DNA of 64,000 bases from Branchiostoma belcheri (GCF_001625305.1 NW_017803854.1:622086-686085); one strand, 5' to 3'. Shown: positions 12,615-26,500, numbered from the stretch's first letter. Notes: generated from the sequence alone by a model not told the origin. Program-made: numbers and translations.

Positions 12615-12834
12615 CTAGCCTCCACCAGGCCTTTCTACGGGGATACGGATCGTAGCATTCGGCAAAGAAAGAGAGTAAAATTGGCTAAGGGAGTCCGGTC
12701 GCGGGGAGGTAGTTTCTTTCCCGACTGCGCGGCCACTGAGTCAAACCTACACCAGTAACAAGCCGGCCAAACTCCCCCGGCAAATATTCTCCTATAATAT
12801 ATAGCCAGCGTAGTTAGTCTGGTAGAGAGACTAT
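12615..12834. repeat. MITE-like element, family A copy
   Basis: Begins CTAGCCTCCACCAGGCC and ends TAGTCTGGTAGAGAGACTA. It is the inverse-orientation partner of the copy at 1956-2159, with shared interior words such as 'aagggagtccggtcgcg' and 'gccggccaaactccc'. Confidence 0.65.
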
Positions 12835-13009
12835 AACTACCTGACGTCGGCCTCTACATCATCTGTGATGGACGGGGAGGCGCCATACCGCCACCTGTCT
12901 GGGACCGCCCACCTCCTCCATCACCAATTTTCCCCCAGGAACAAGGCACAATCGATCCCAAAATGGATCGCAAATTAAAAACAACAACAACAACGCCTTG
13001 TATCATATA

Positions 13010-13325
13010 ACGCTGAACCATAACAAACCTGATTGAAAAAAAATATAACATTACGACGGGCCCCTGCAAGATTTATTCAAGCCATCGTCTCCATTTCATG
13101 AACGCCTTAATACCATCATCATGGTCCTATACTCAGAAAAACATTCAGTGAAAAAAATATAATATAACGCTGAACCATTAAAGATCATTAAAGAAACCGA
13201 TTGAAAAATGTAACGTTACCCCACGACGGGCCCCTGCAAGATTCAACCAAGCCATCCATCGTCTCCATTTCATGGAGGCAGACACCTTACCATCATCATG
13301 ATCCTGTACTCAGAAAAACACGACA
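13010..13325. repeat. Tandem duplication, two diverged copies
   Basis: The words AACGCTGAACCAT, ACGACGGGCCCCTGCAAGAT, CGTCTCCATTTCATG, ACCATCATCATG and ACTCAGAAAAACA occur in order twice, from about 13010 and about 13164. Unit length is roughly 150-160 bp. Confidence 0.75.
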
Positions 13326-13391
13326 AGGAGAGAGGCGTCTTCCTCTGTCTTCATCTCAACATGGCGCTAAAAACAACAACCTGTCTCCCTG

Positions 13392-13588
13392 TAGCCTCCG
13401 TAGCAGGCTTATAGAACTGGGGGTTTGGTGGTCCTCGGCTGTTTTCTTATTAGCCCAGCCTCAAAAAACGGGGGTAATTCAACCAGGTCGGCTATGTTGT
13501 CTATATGCAATCAGAAAATAGCACATAAAAGCTCCCAAAGACCCCGAAGACCCCCCAAACCCCCAGTTTTTGGCAGGCTATGGAGGCC
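13392..13588. repeat. MITE-like element, family B copy
   Basis: Begins TAGCCTCCGTAGCAGGCTTA and ends GGCAGGCTATGGAGGCC. It is an inverted relative of 669-855, sharing 'gaactgg', 'cctcggctgttttcttatta' and 'gcacataaaagctccc' words in reverse complement. Confidence 0.6.
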
Positions 13589-14215
13589 ATCTCCCTGCCT
13601 CTTCTCATAACCACGGCCCCGCTAATGTCGGAAGACCTACCGTACGTATTGCGTCTCTCACCGGGGGCCTTCTCTTCCTCCTCTTGTTCAGCCCCAACCT
13701 CCCTGTGCTAACACCGATCCTCTACGCCAGACGTCTTCCTCATTAGCATAAAGGCTAGACGCACGCATCATGATGATATATTCTCTCGGTTGACGTACCG
13801 TTCTAAAAAAAATCCAACCGACCGTCATTTTGTTGCATTTCCTCCTACCCGAGTACATGTATATAGAATCTTCTTCCCTCCCGCACTGAGCCAACGGTTG
13901 GAGGTAGCGTTTACATTACACAGTGGGCGGCAACACACAGCGACATTAGTTATGCACAATAAATGTCCCCGCTAGTTTACCTACATCAAAAATTGATGAC
14001 AGGCACTGATAATGGGGACCGCCATAAGAGGCAGTCCCGTTGCAATATTTCATCCACTCCTCTGGCAAGAGTCTGCCGCGTATGTAAAGATGGTTCTGAC
14101 TTTTGTTAGATAGAAGCTTATACTATACTATGTTGGACCCAAAGAAGCACTAGATATTAAAATAAAGTGTAACGGCGCATGGACCTTAAAATCAGTAAAA
14201 TATAAATAAAACCTG

Positions 14216-14620
14216 GTGCGCCTTAAATGTGATACAGTGCGCAGCCAACCACGGATATATGTGACCCGTACTTCTACCTATAGGTTTACAAATCAGTCAC
14301 CAGTCAGATACAATGTACATCAATTAGTTCAGAATGCCAGCGTATTTTTTATTACGACAGCATTAGAAGGCAATGGATATCTAACTTTAAGAAAGCCATC
14401 CGCCAAATGTTCAAACAGTAAGACCTTCGTGATTAGATTTTAGATTATGTACCTTCATTTGTATATAGTGTAAATTTCCTTTTGTATTATATGCGTGTTT
14501 TTAATATGTTAGTTGTTGCATGTATATGTTTTCTCGAAAAAACCCTGGAAGATTAGCCTTTTGGCTAAAGGGTATCGATTACTATCGAAATAAAGAGAAT
14601 AAAGAGGGATATGGATGGAT
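14216..14620 (+). repeat. LINE 3'-end remnant with tail
   Basis: The open frame at 14216-14443 ends in a pattern like the last residues of CR1/Jockey-type reverse transcriptase ORFs (aromatic FF, then TALExN, LR, SxxxxFK-like spacing). It is followed by an AT-rich tail with 'cttttggctaaagggtatcg' and 'aaataaagagaataaagaggg'. The protein resemblance is loose, so I keep the call tentative. Confidence 0.35.
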
Positions 14621-16300
14621 GTCATTTGATCAGGATATGAATAAAATTTAAATTCATGTACAATGTTACGGAATGAGTCACGCACGCATTTTGCATTCTA
14701 ATACACCTGGAAGTTCGAGCATGGTTCTCTACTACTTCTGTGTCTTCCAAGTGCTAGTCACTTTCTCTTGATGTGCTGTTGTCGGTTTGTTTGTTTCTGC
14801 AGTTTTTGTGTCCGTACAGTTAAGTGACAGAACGTGGGTGGGGGAAATTCCATAACCATAGACCACAAAAGGCCAGACACAGGAAATTGGTCCCAGAAGT
14901 CTGTAGTTGGCAGGAATCTCGTCACTGGTTTTCAGAGGCTTGGCCTACAAGGTTTCTGCCCCTGGTGGGTTAAAAGTATGTCAAACTATCTATTTTCTAT
15001 ATACTATATATTCTACTTCCCAGACGTTTTTGACATCTCTGATTTCTTCTCCCATTTACAGTTTGGAAAGAAAGGGAGGAAGGCCAACAGGGCTAGGGAG
15101 AGAGGTTGTGGAAAAGTATTTTTTTTCCTAGAGGCAATTGTGTTCACTTTGAAAAACACCTTCCACATCAGTTTCCATTGGCATTGATCTTTTGAGGGCC
15201 CTTACTATCAACAGAAGAGATGGACTTAACTTGTATATGTGTAAATAAAAGTGTCATGAAATACAACAAAGCATATTAAAAATGCACAAGGACACAAATT
15301 TGTGAACAAAGGCTGTATTTTGCTTTTTTCTGGGGTACAAAGTCTTTGTTACAAATCATATTCTTTGCTGGCAAGACAATTCAGAATCTGCAAACTTGAC
15401 AAAACATACATGACAAAGGAACCACATTCAAAGGTACCACATTCAAGCTCAGTTTAACATTTGTACAAAATCATACACCTTCACTGCATTTATTTGATTT
15501 GTGTCATGTGTAGCAAGATTAGGCCCCTACATGTTGAATAGGATATACAAAAATGGCCAACTTCAACTCCTAAACAAAATTATTGGTAACGTTACTCAGT
15601 ACCTGTTGCTTTCTTAAATACATGCACTTCAAAATGCATTAGCAACACAAGAAGTACATGTACAATCAAGTTAGAAGCATAATCATCTAAATGTCAATAA
15701 TAATCAAATAGATTACCAGCATCAAAGCCAATGAAGACCTACTTCAACTTCAAGTTTGCCCCTTCAACACTCACCACAGTTGATGAGCTATGTGTGAATA
15801 GTTAGAAGTGGTAGTCTCTGTTTCCCTGATTTCCTTAAAGAATCAGATTGATGAAGTCATATACACGTACAATGTACAAAAATACTGGTGAGTAAGGACA
15901 AGCTGCCCCAAGAAAAGAAAAGAAAAACACATGATATAGAAATACATGTACTAAACACCACATCTTTCTTGAGCTGATATAAATAAATAAGTTGTTGAGC
16001 AAGGAAGCATGAAGTTACTACAATATCACATTGTTACATTTTGCACTGGGAGTAGAAAACAAGTTGACAATCTGTGACTGTTTTGCTAAATTTACTCTTG
16101 AGTTATTTGGCAGTTTCACTTCAAGGGACAAGACTGAAATCCAAGTCATTTACGTGGTTTGAATGTTTAAAAAATCTCAAAGGTAACATTTCTTGAGTAC
16201 TGCATAGCAAAAATATGTGTATTTAGTTTACAAATGTAGGACCTATCTCCCTCTAATTCCACTAACATCTACAATTCGACATGGACTGTTCGGACCGTCG
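14621..16300. other. Intergenic and probable RPIA 3' UTR
   Basis: Downstream of the RPIA stop on the minus strand; the proximal part is probably its 3' UTR. A short word near 14836-14905 ('ccacaaaaggccagacac') recurs near 29355-29390, so a minor repeat is present. No other gene was recognised. Confidence 0.4.
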
Positions 16301-19300
16301 CTATTTTTCGCTCTCATCGCTCTCCGGAGTTCCGTTTCTGGACAGTTTTTCCCTGAAGGTGACTGATCCGTCAGGCATTCCAAAGTATGCTCGCTGTGCC
16401 ATGTCGATGAACAAACCAGTCTCAACCACACCTACAGAAGATATTAGAAGACAAAACACATTAGTAATTCTCGAGTGATACTTCAGAGACCAGCAAATCT
16501 TCATAGAACAGCAGCATATGTATTGTTCTTCTCTGGCCAGCTCACATTGCACTACAAGTTGTTTTTCTTAAAATACTAAATATTGTGGTCGCCTAAAGTA
16601 TTTATAAAACCAGATACAAACTGTTGAATCATTGCATGCAATGCCTTTTTGCATTCCTAAAGTTCTCTTGGAAGCCAAAACATCCTGTTACCAACCCCTT
16701 TGAGTTACATATATGTTTTGTGGATACAAACAATCCACACTTACAAAGCAGATCACAAAGATACAGTTGTCTTCAGTAGAGTCCATGAAACAAAATCAAT
16801 CCTTATTCTACATAAACAAGGGTTGCCTTACCAGGGATCATACTGATTTCCATGTTAACTTTCTTCCAGTCTTTCGTCTCATCAAACTTCCAGTCCAGAA
16901 TGAAGTTTCCGTTGTCTGTTACAACAGGTCCCTAAGTAAACAAAAACAAGCACATCACATAAATAAACAAAAAAACAAGCACATCACTATTAGCCATGTT
17001 GCACCTCCCATCAAGGATGATAATTGCAAATGGGGCATCATTAAAACAGGAGATATACACATGCTTTTCAATGGCAGGTTGCTAATAATTTTCTCTTCAA
17101 TGTCAAAAATATGCTGTACACTAGTGTACTAGAGTACATTTACATACACACCCCTACACAAATATCACAGTGCACCAACATTAGGTGCACAAAATACAGA
17201 TGCAAGCAGTATTTCAAAACCTGTACAATAACAATGATGAGCCGACTATCATTGAGGGCTAACCTTGAGCCTTATGCAAAAGAGGGGTTTGAAGAGACGA
17301 TTGACAACTGTTTTTGCTAGGATCAGTTTCCGCTACTCACAGCCTTGTTAGCTCCCATCCTGAGCACAGCCTTCCCTCCCAGTTTCTTCTCGATGGCCCT
17401 GATGACAGGCACGTAACCCATGGGGATCACCTCAATGGGAACTCCCTTCTTCCACTGCTCTCCCAGCAATTTGGAGTCCTTCCTGCAATAATTCAACCAA
17501 AAGGCAAATGAATAAAATAAAAATCTGGATGAAATTTCACACAATACTGTTGTAGAATTCTGAGTAAAATTGTCAATTGCTTGATCATTTCTAAAATTAC
17601 TAAGAAATCGGACTTTAAATTTTAATGCTGTGGATCTACCAAACCATTATTTTACAAATAAATCAATGCACTATTAATATTACTTGTAAAAGTCCAATTA
17701 TTCAATTTGAAAATCTAATGAAGCCTGGCCCTAGGCATCTTTGAATGACTTTCAAGTAGAAAGAAGAGCCACTGTACCTGTGATCTGCGATCACTACGAA
17801 GTACTTGGCACAGGAAGCAACAATCTTCTCCTGTGTGCAGGCAGCACTGTGTGTGAGAAACAACACAAAGTCACTTTTACTGGGGACATAGTCAATCTGT
17901 GATTCTGACAGCTACTTTAAGGTCATCTACCTCATCAGTTGTGCATCATCGTATGATCCATATCTGTATATATCAGTCTCCTTCAATGGAATAAAACAGA
18001 TGGAAGAAATTGACGAGTTTCTTACCCTCCCCCTTTGATGAGGTTGAGATCTTTGTCGACCTCGTCAGCTCCGTCTATGGCAACATCAAGCTGGAACAAG
18101 GGGTTGATGAAGAATGGAATTGAAAATTATATATCATCACTCACACACACACACTTTTAGCATCTAAATCATAACCAGACAAAATGTATTGTGTAAAAAA
18201 AAACTAAAATTTATCACAGTCTAAGAAAAGAAATGTTTCTTAGAATAACAATTTTGTAAGCATAGCAAACCTCAATACATTTACCAGTATAACCAACTCA
18301 TGACTTTGAACAAAACTTGATGTGTAAGTAACTGTAACATATTTCACAAATCAACACTGACAATAGAAGAGGTGAACAGTGACTATCCTTACCGAAGGTG
18401 TGCGCTCCAAGTCAGACACCGTCAGGCCTTTCTCTGTCAGCAGCTGCTTAGACTGAATGGGAGACAAACACAAACATAATCCTACATTTGAAAATTCACT
18501 TTAAAGGGTAGGTTTTCTAACAAGATTCTTGACATTTCCGAAAATGCCATACAATGCAGTGTTTGGTAAACATGCCCTTGACCTTCTATCTGGGACATGC
18601 TGCTTGAGTTCAAAGTTCAAATGCCATCCAGTCTAAGTATAGTCTGATTGATTGCCATGACTTCTAAAATGTCATTTGGCAGAATGACAAAGCTTGTCTT
18701 ACCTGGAATGATGTTGGCACACAAACAACATTCAGGTTTTCCTCTTGTACCCTCTCCGCTGGGAAACAAACATACAAACAAAGCAATTAAATTATAATAG
18801 ATACTAATATTACTATAGAATATGTATGTGGTTTCCCTCTTAAGCAATCTCCAGGTTTTGTGATAACTTTTCAAAATTTATTTTTAATATAAATTATGAC
18901 TCATGAATTAAAAAAAGTCATGATCGTGCGCGATCACGTGAATCATTAAATATATATCATCAGAGCAGTATATTCTCAGTGAATTTGATCAAGGACCTTT
19001 TGGTTGAAGAACAAATTGTCATTTTAAAAGACAAAATACCTATGCTGCTACAGTATTTTCTATATAATTCCAGGAGAAAGACCACTTCGTACAAAACTAT
19101 GCATGAATCACCAACATATGACGCACGGTCTTCCCCTGGCGGATTGTGTTGACCTCAGCACCACAGAACCAGTTGCAACTAGTTGCGGCAAAAAAACATG
19201 AGGCAAAATTTTCCCCACGAAATACGGGTGCTAGAAAGACCAGTCGACCTCAGGAAGCCACCTACCTAGTCTGTTAATAGCAAACACTATCGTAGACCCC

Positions 19301-19621
19301 GATCCTATCCCCAGAGCCTGGCCGTTCTGCAAAACAAGAGGGAAATCGTGAGAAAAACAAAGGGCAGTTTTCAAACTGCGAAAAATGGCGCCAAAATCAA
19401 GCATGGTGAATTTTTGAAAAGTCGATATACCAAAGGTCGCTTCTCACCTTGACGTGGTTGTCTATGGCCTGGAACGCCGCTGACTGCTTAGCCTGTGTTA
19501 TCAAGTCCATGTCTGAAGAATAACACCTTCTTAGGACGCAGAAATGGCTCGGTTTGAGGCCCTTCGTCGTCAGAACGCACGAGGAAATGCGTGCAAGTGT
19601 GACGAACCCGCGCAACTTCAT
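16301..19621 (-). CDS. RPIA: Ribose-5-phosphate isomerase A
   Basis: This enzyme interconverts ribose-5-phosphate and ribulose-5-phosphate in the non-oxidative pentose phosphate pathway. Coding exons in transcript order are 19621-19448, 19326-19266, 18758-18703, 18452-18393, 18090-18026, 17846-17778, 17482-17341, 16931-16832 and 16431-16301: 858 nt, 285 residues, all GT-AG and in phase. The family core starts near residue 43 ([20 protein letters not shown]). Then come the phosphate-binding loop GIGSGST, the catalytic acidic motif DGADEVD, the lysine loop IKGGG and TQEKIV with the general-base glutamate. The C-terminal part has [35 protein letters not shown] and [10 protein letters not shown] hydrophobic, Arg/Cys-bearing N-terminus of about 40 residues precedes the core, and a 15-residue Ser/Glu tail follows it. 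It is divergent with PERK. Confidence 0.96.
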
Positions 19622-20007
19622 TCAGCTGGGTGGTCCTGAGCATGCTGGGAAAGCTGGAACAGTCCACACGTGCAGGGGTAGGAAAGGTCGCGTTTTCAAC
19701 ATTAAAAATCCTTTCTAGACACATGACTTAAACAAAACGCATGAATATGATTTGTAAAATTTCAAATAAATATTTGTCTTTATCATTTGCATACCAGTAC
19801 CATGTTATCTTTCATTGTGATCTACTAAAATTTACGAATTATCCCCATAAATGGTATCTCCCTATATTTCTCGACCAACTCGTAAACAACAGTTTGTTTT
19901 CTTGCAAGGCCGCGGTGAAAAAGGCACACCAAACATCACATGAGAACCACACCGACATTTCTCTGCCGCAAATACATCTAAATTCTAATGTAAAGGTGAA
20001 AGTCGTG

Positions 20008-20019
20008 ATTGGAGCCACG
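20008..20019 (+). promoter_or_regulatory. ERSE-II-like site
   Basis: The site reads ATTGGAGCCACG. The ER stress response element II is ATTGG-N-CCACG; here the spacer is two bases rather than one, so it is a near match only. It lies 498 bp upstream of the PERK start codon. Confidence 0.3.
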
Positions 20020-20037
20020 TAAACGTCGTCTGTGGAA

Positions 20038-20071
20038 CCATGGAGGTAGAAAAAAATTTCTACCTCCATGG
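20038..20071. repeat. Perfect 15-bp inverted repeat with AAAA loop
   Basis: The arm CCATGGAGGTAGAAA is followed by AAAA and then its exact reverse complement. It is too short for a transposon and sits in the divergent promoter. Confidence 0.9.
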
Positions 20072-20516
20072 TGGAACGTTTTGGAAGGCTGACTCATCAC
20101 ACTGGGCCAATCAGCGCTTGGCGGAAACTAGGGGTCAACGTTAGGTCACCTTAACAGACGATTCCAAGTCATAGGGAATTTTTGTAATAGATAAAATATA
20201 AATATATAGTTTAAAACACAACATTAATCTTTACTACTATTTAAACTTATTGAAGTCTTATGAAATATTCTATTTGTTGTAAACAAAGCTTAATAAAGCC
20301 AGTAACTTTGAGAATCGCTGAGTTTGATATTTTCCCTTGTTCCTCTTCGTAATGGCAGAGCCCATTCTGTTTCCGGTAGTGTAGCGAAGCCCAAACTTTT
20401 AGATCTGCACACAGAGTTTATATCGATCTGCCTCCGTGTTTGTGTGTATGTGGCCGTTGCACCGTAATTTTCCACTCATGTAGCGCGCTAGCCCGACGCT
20501 GTGCTAGCGTCCAGCC

Positions 20517-23500
20517 ATGGAGCCCAGGCTCGCGCGACTTTCCTTTTTCGCCGCTTCTACGTTTTTCGCTCTTCTGTGCTGCAGGAGTTTGGCAGGGTTG
20601 CCAGATGTTGGTGAGACGGAGGAGACGTCCCTCCCACCTCACGAAGATGTGCTTGTAGTTGACGTTCCAGATTCAGAGGACGAGGTGCGAGAAACGCCTG
20701 CGTGCGGCTCGACGCATCACCGCTCTCACACTCCGTACGTCTGATACATTTCTCTCAACTGTACACGTATCTCCTTTTTAAATATACACAGATCTGAATG
20801 AGTAAGATGTCTTTAGAATAGAAAGTTCGAGAAGTATTTGAAGTGACGTGTCTCTACTAGTGTGGGGAGTTCCCGATGACGTGACATGTAAACAAACCGT
20901 GACTGACAGGAACGCTACGTTACAAAGATGAAATAAATCGTGTGTAAACAAACGGCAAATAAACAGTTAACATTAGTAAGTTGAGAGATACAAATGAATT
21001 CAAAGAATGTAATTTATTTTTAAAACTCACTGGAGGGTGCCAATGTGGTCTTGTGGTTTATAAGATTGTTGACTTCTTGAATTATAAGGTTCTTTGGTTG
21101 AATCCCTGGCAGGCGCATTGCTGTGCCCTTGCAAAAGGCACTTTACACCTATTTCCTCACTGCCTCAGGTGCAAAAGAGTGCCTATCTAGATGTTCTCTC
21201 AGATGAAACGTATTGGCACACCTCGAGCATGTCAGAACAAGTACTAGTAGGGGTCCTTCCTGGATCAATCTTACGGTCCGATCTTAAACTGCTTGTACAA
21301 AACTGGCGTGTTACACCTACAGGTGGTTTACAGGTTTAGTAAAACAAACAAAACACAAATAAACAAGTAACATTTAGGTTATATACTAGTATTTTGAACA
21401 CTCTTAGTCCTACCCAGGCTTGGAACTTGAAATCGTACTGTTCAGTGATTGGCATGTGTCTCGCCTTCATAATTGACACCTGTCATTTAACCCCCAGACC
21501 CCTTGTGTTGGTGAGCACCCTGGATGGGAAGGTCTCTGCACTGGACATGTACAATGGTGGTCAGCTGAAGTGGACGCTGGACACAGACGAGGCTGAGCCA
21601 CTGCTATCTGCCAGCATCAGCAGACTGGAGGTGAGACATCAGAATTGGTCAGATGTTAGAGTGGGAGTACATCCATCCATCCATACATATCCAGGCTTAG
21701 ATTATACTGCTGCCGGCTTCCCTGTCTCAGGGGTGGGCAGCAGTCGGCTAGACTGGACTCCATGTGTCCATGTGATCCTGTCCAGTGGGTCAATGTGGGA
21801 GTGATGATTGGAGATCCAGAATTCTGTACTATAGCCTGGGCACCATCCAGATTTTTCTACCTTAGCCAGGCTTACTGTACTTAGTAATGTCACACAAAGT
21901 TGCACAGGCTACGTATTCATGGAGTCGATTGGAGAACCATCCTCCAGTTAAGTAGTATCAGTATCACATGACCTTCCACACAAACCACTGACGGTTGAAG
22001 AAGAGACAAACTTCCTACTTGACCTTAGAGTTAGACTCAACTCAGCTCGACTCTACTGGACTGACCCAACTCTACTATACTCTACGATATGATATGATAC
22101 GATACGATTTGATACAAGTTTTAACTGTAGCTGTCCTTTCCTGGTAGTGATCACAGAAACTTTGTTATTTGTGGCAGTTTGCATTGTCACGTATCAGTGA
22201 CCATCTGCCAAACAAAATGACGTCATTTTTTATTTTCTTTCTGAGAAACACCCAAAAATCAATGCACAGGCTGCTGTACACTCGTGCTTTATAAATAAAG
22301 GTTGTGTAGCCTAACCTTGGCACTGTTTATCATAGGACTGTCACAAGACTGATAGTCCTGGGTAGTATACAATACAGAAAAATAGCAAAGTTATGTGAAG
22401 ATCTCCACTGTACTTGAAGTTGAATATTATGGTGCCTAAGTTTTGTATTTGTATCTGTATAGCCGGTATAACCGCCCTTTGGCGTAACACACTGGCTAAG
22501 TTGTTGTGATATTTTGTGTATATTTATCAGAGATCATTGCACCAACAGTTAAAAAAGCTTTGCAGGCCAGGGACAGAACAGACACAAGCCTGGGTGCCAT
22601 TCTACGTACTTTCCCACTGGCTCCCTGTACTACGGGCCTACTGGTAATGTTATGGTGGCCAGTGACATTAGGGAGCTAGCGCAAAGTTGCAATCTATGGA
22701 GGATAGAGACTCATCTTTCAAAACATCAGGTATCTCTGTTATGACAGGAGGAGCAAAAAACTTCCAGTGGGGTCGTGTGGTGTAAGGGCAGAGTCCATGA
22801 CTTGGAACCTACAGGTCCCAGGTTCGAGTCCTGACATGCCATGATTTTGTGCCCTTGGGAAAGGCACATAACACAACTTTCCTCACTTGACTCAAGTAAA
22901 AATCAGTACTGTCCTGCCCTGTATTTGTCCTTTGCGTGGGTGGCGACATAAAATAAGTTGACATAACTTGAGTACTAGTATGCCGTCAACATGTCCAGTC
23001 TTGAAATGTTGGAATAAAAAAAAAAAAAAACTTCAGGTATATTAAAACTGGATTTCTAAAATGTTTTGTTTTGAGTGAGTAAAATTATACGTAGTGAAAA
23101 ATTTTTATTGTATGGGCTTTAACTTGGAGTATGTACTTTTCCCCACAGTTGACACGAAACGGCCGTCCCATGCAGCTGATTCCCTCCCTGGACGGTGGGC
23201 TGTTCCAGTGGGACGGAGAGAGTCTGGAGGCTGTTCCGTTTACCGCCGACACCCTTGTCAGCTCCACCTACAAGATGAACGATGACAGCATGTTGGTGGG
23301 GGGGAAGGAGACCAAGACTTACGGAGTCCACGCCAAAACTGGCAAGGTTGGCAGCCTGATTTTTCAATGCTTAAACACTGATTTACAAAAATATTTAAAC
23401 AGGTTGATAGATCCAAGAAGTTCTACTCCTTGGTAGAAGTACTAGAACATGCGTATGATGTAGGGATTTTCTTCATACACAACAGGTAATGTTTCTCACC

Positions 23501-26500
23501 TGCGCACGTTTCGGTGCCTGTCAGACATCTTCCTCAGAGCTTCTGACTGGAATTCTGCCTCTTGCTGCTATATGTAGCCAACCCCAGTGATGAACTGGGA
23601 CGAGGGGTGATACAAACTTAGCGATGTTTGGGATTGTGTTCTCAAGCCATGAAAAGCCCATTAAATGTCCATTAATTCCCCTGCGTACAGCTGCAATATA
23701 TATGCACATCCGGAGGATGCACCAACTTTGGAAGCAACGAGACGGAGACAGCCCAGACTGATCATGAGGAGGACATCATCATTGTAAAACGTCTGCAGCA
23801 GACAGTCCGGTCTGTGGAGCACAGGAAGGGCATGGAGCAGTGGGTTCACATTCTACTTCTTCTTTTTTGTATATGCTTAGCCCCTTTGCTAGGATTTGAT
23901 TTGATTTATTGAAATTGTAACAATACAATACACGTGGGACACAGGCAGCTGTTGCTGGTGTTGCGTCCCACACATACAAACAAATACAGGACAGGACAAT
24001 ACTTATTTTCACTTGAGTTAAGTGAGAAAAGTTGTGTATAAAGTCCCTTTCCCAATGGCACAGGATCGGTGGCATGTGAGGACTCGAACCCAGGACCTCT
24101 TGGTTCTGAGTCGAGCACTCTGCCATTGCGCCATACGATCCCATATAAATGTAAGGAAAGGAAAGGACAACATAGAAGGGAACATAGATAACTGATCTTG
24201 TCCTGAATCACTAGTATGTTCTTTTTATCTCGGCCGCCTGAAGCGGCCGAGGTATTGTGCTCCAAAATATGTACGTTCGATCGTGTTTTCGACCGTGAAA
24301 AAAAACCCAATGAAACCAATTACTCTGCATGTATACTTTACTTTGTGGTGTCGACCTACCGGATGATAGTGTCGTTATTCTGATACAACGAAGTTGCTAA
24401 AAAAGAGGAAATGCTGTTTACCACAAAACCATTGTTTTATATCATAGTATGCATTTAATGTTCTAGAATTTCGCTAATAGCTGCTGTAATTGGACCAATA
24501 AATCAATGACATAAATTATGTACATTAACCTTCCATATTTGCTTCAGTCGCAAGATGTCGCTTTTGATTGGTGAATAAATCACTGTGACGCAAGTAAATA
24601 TTCACTTGAAATGAGAAATTACCGCCCAACAAAACGGACCATTAGATTCCCAGTGCTGTATTACTCTTTTGTTCTTGTGGTCAACTTGTTTTCTTTGCTT
24701 GAATCGCGTAAAAGACCAAGGAAAATACAATGAAATCGGCAATCGCCGAGCCGCGCCCCGATCTGCCGCCGCCATCTTGGATTTTTTTGGAAAGCTGCAA
24801 TTTGGCCCAAACCGCTAGAGGGGGCGAATTAAAATGTTTAATATATTCGGTGTGAAGTTTTAGTAGCTCTAGCAGTAGAGGAGAAGTTTGATAATGCATA
24901 GAACGGATAAAATAGAATAAAATTAAATGAGATAAAATAAAACAGAATAAAAAATAAAATGAAAATAAATAAAAAATAAATAAAAATAAAAAAATGAAAT
25001 AAAATGAAAATTATTGTAGTGGTTACATATACTTAACGTTATATTGTATTTAGCAATGATCATTTTTCACTAATTCCATTGAAGCAAATGATAATGGAAG
25101 CCAACTTATTACCCTGTTTGGTGTTACAGGTATGAACATACTAGGTAATACATTCTTTCCTCTCTAGCAGTTACACAAATCTATGTGGACATCCTCCAAG
25201 AACACAAAACTACATGGCCAGCGGCCGAGATAAACTTTTTTCAAAAGTCTTGTTTTACTACATGTATCAGGTGGTACATCTTTCCTACACTTACCCCCAG
25301 TGGGTTCAGCTTCTTTTTCTTCTTCTCCATTTCTGCTTAGCCTCAAAGCTGGTATTGTCAGCAGGTTGCACATGTTTTAGTTACTTTAGTACATGTGACT
25401 CGGTATACATACATGTATTACCATAAGGAAAAGAAAGGATTTTAGGAAAGGAAGGTCTGGAATGATATGGAAGAGAACATAACTGATTTTGTGTGTGCAA
25501 GGGACAAGAATCTTCCTGGCCATTAGAGTCTATTCCGCGTCACCGAGTGGGATTTTTCTCCATGTTTCTAATATGTTTGAATTATTTAGAAGAAAAGAAT
25601 ACCCTAGTAACAAAAGTTCTAAATTTTTCAAAAATTTGAAAATGAAAATTTGAATATATTTGAATTCATTTATATATTTCTGAAACATTTTGAAAGTGAC
25701 TGTACAAAGATCTCTTTATTTAGAATAAATTTGAACTACCCATTTGTTTCTTTCACTATTCGAAATATTTAGAAATATTTCAAACAAATGAAAAATGGTA
25801 GATGTGGGTAATTGCCCCAATAAAAGTAGGTGCTAATCCTACTCTTCTGTATTCTTCTGTATATTTTTAGGTTTCACTGCTGGACACTGGTGGCTCTTTT
25901 AGTTGTAAGGCATCAAAGCCTGACACCCAGGCAGTCTACCCTGTACTTCACAGGGATGTGTGAATTACTTCCTTCCCATCCCACTGACCTATTTACAAAA
26001 TGTTAGAAATAATTCGAAATAATGGTAAAAAATGGTAGAGTGCTGTTAGAAATATTTAGAAACTATTGGAAATGTCATATTCCACATCAGGAATATTTCA
26101 AACGTTTTAGAAAACCAGGGAATTGTTTAGAATATTGACAAGATGTTCAAAATATTTCCAAATTATGAAATTTCTTACACAAACAATTACAAAGAATTCA
26201 AAACGTTTCTAAATAATGACAATAACAACCCACACGGTGACGCGGAATGGACTCTAGATAAAATAGGACTGTAATTAGAAATGTTCTTCCCTGCCAGGTG
26301 GAACTTCAGTGTGGGTCAGCACGAGCTGGTCTTCCTGGAGGGTAACCATGACAACAGCATGAATGACAGCAGTGACGACGTCCCTGATGATGTCATAGAG
26401 GACGTGCCGTGCAAGTCCTCCAACATGTACAGCAGGTTGCAATATTTACATAATTATATACACTTGATTTGACTTGAATTTATGTTCACTTTCTACTTAT

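Larger units (their letters stand above)
19622..20516. promoter_or_regulatory. Divergent RPIA / EIF2AK3 promoter region
   Basis: These 895 bp separate the two start codons of head-to-head genes, so both promoters (and both 5' UTRs) must fit here unless leader exons lie elsewhere. Visible elements are CCAAT at 20107-20111 in GGGCCAATCAGCGC, a ATTGGAGCCACG at 20008-20019 and a perfect hairpin at 20038-20071. I see no TATA box placed convincingly for either gene. The start sites are not known. Confidence 0.6.

Noticed and set aside
14834-15187. 117-codon plus-strand open frame
   Set aside because: It contains a minor repeat word seen again near 29355 and has no recognised domain.
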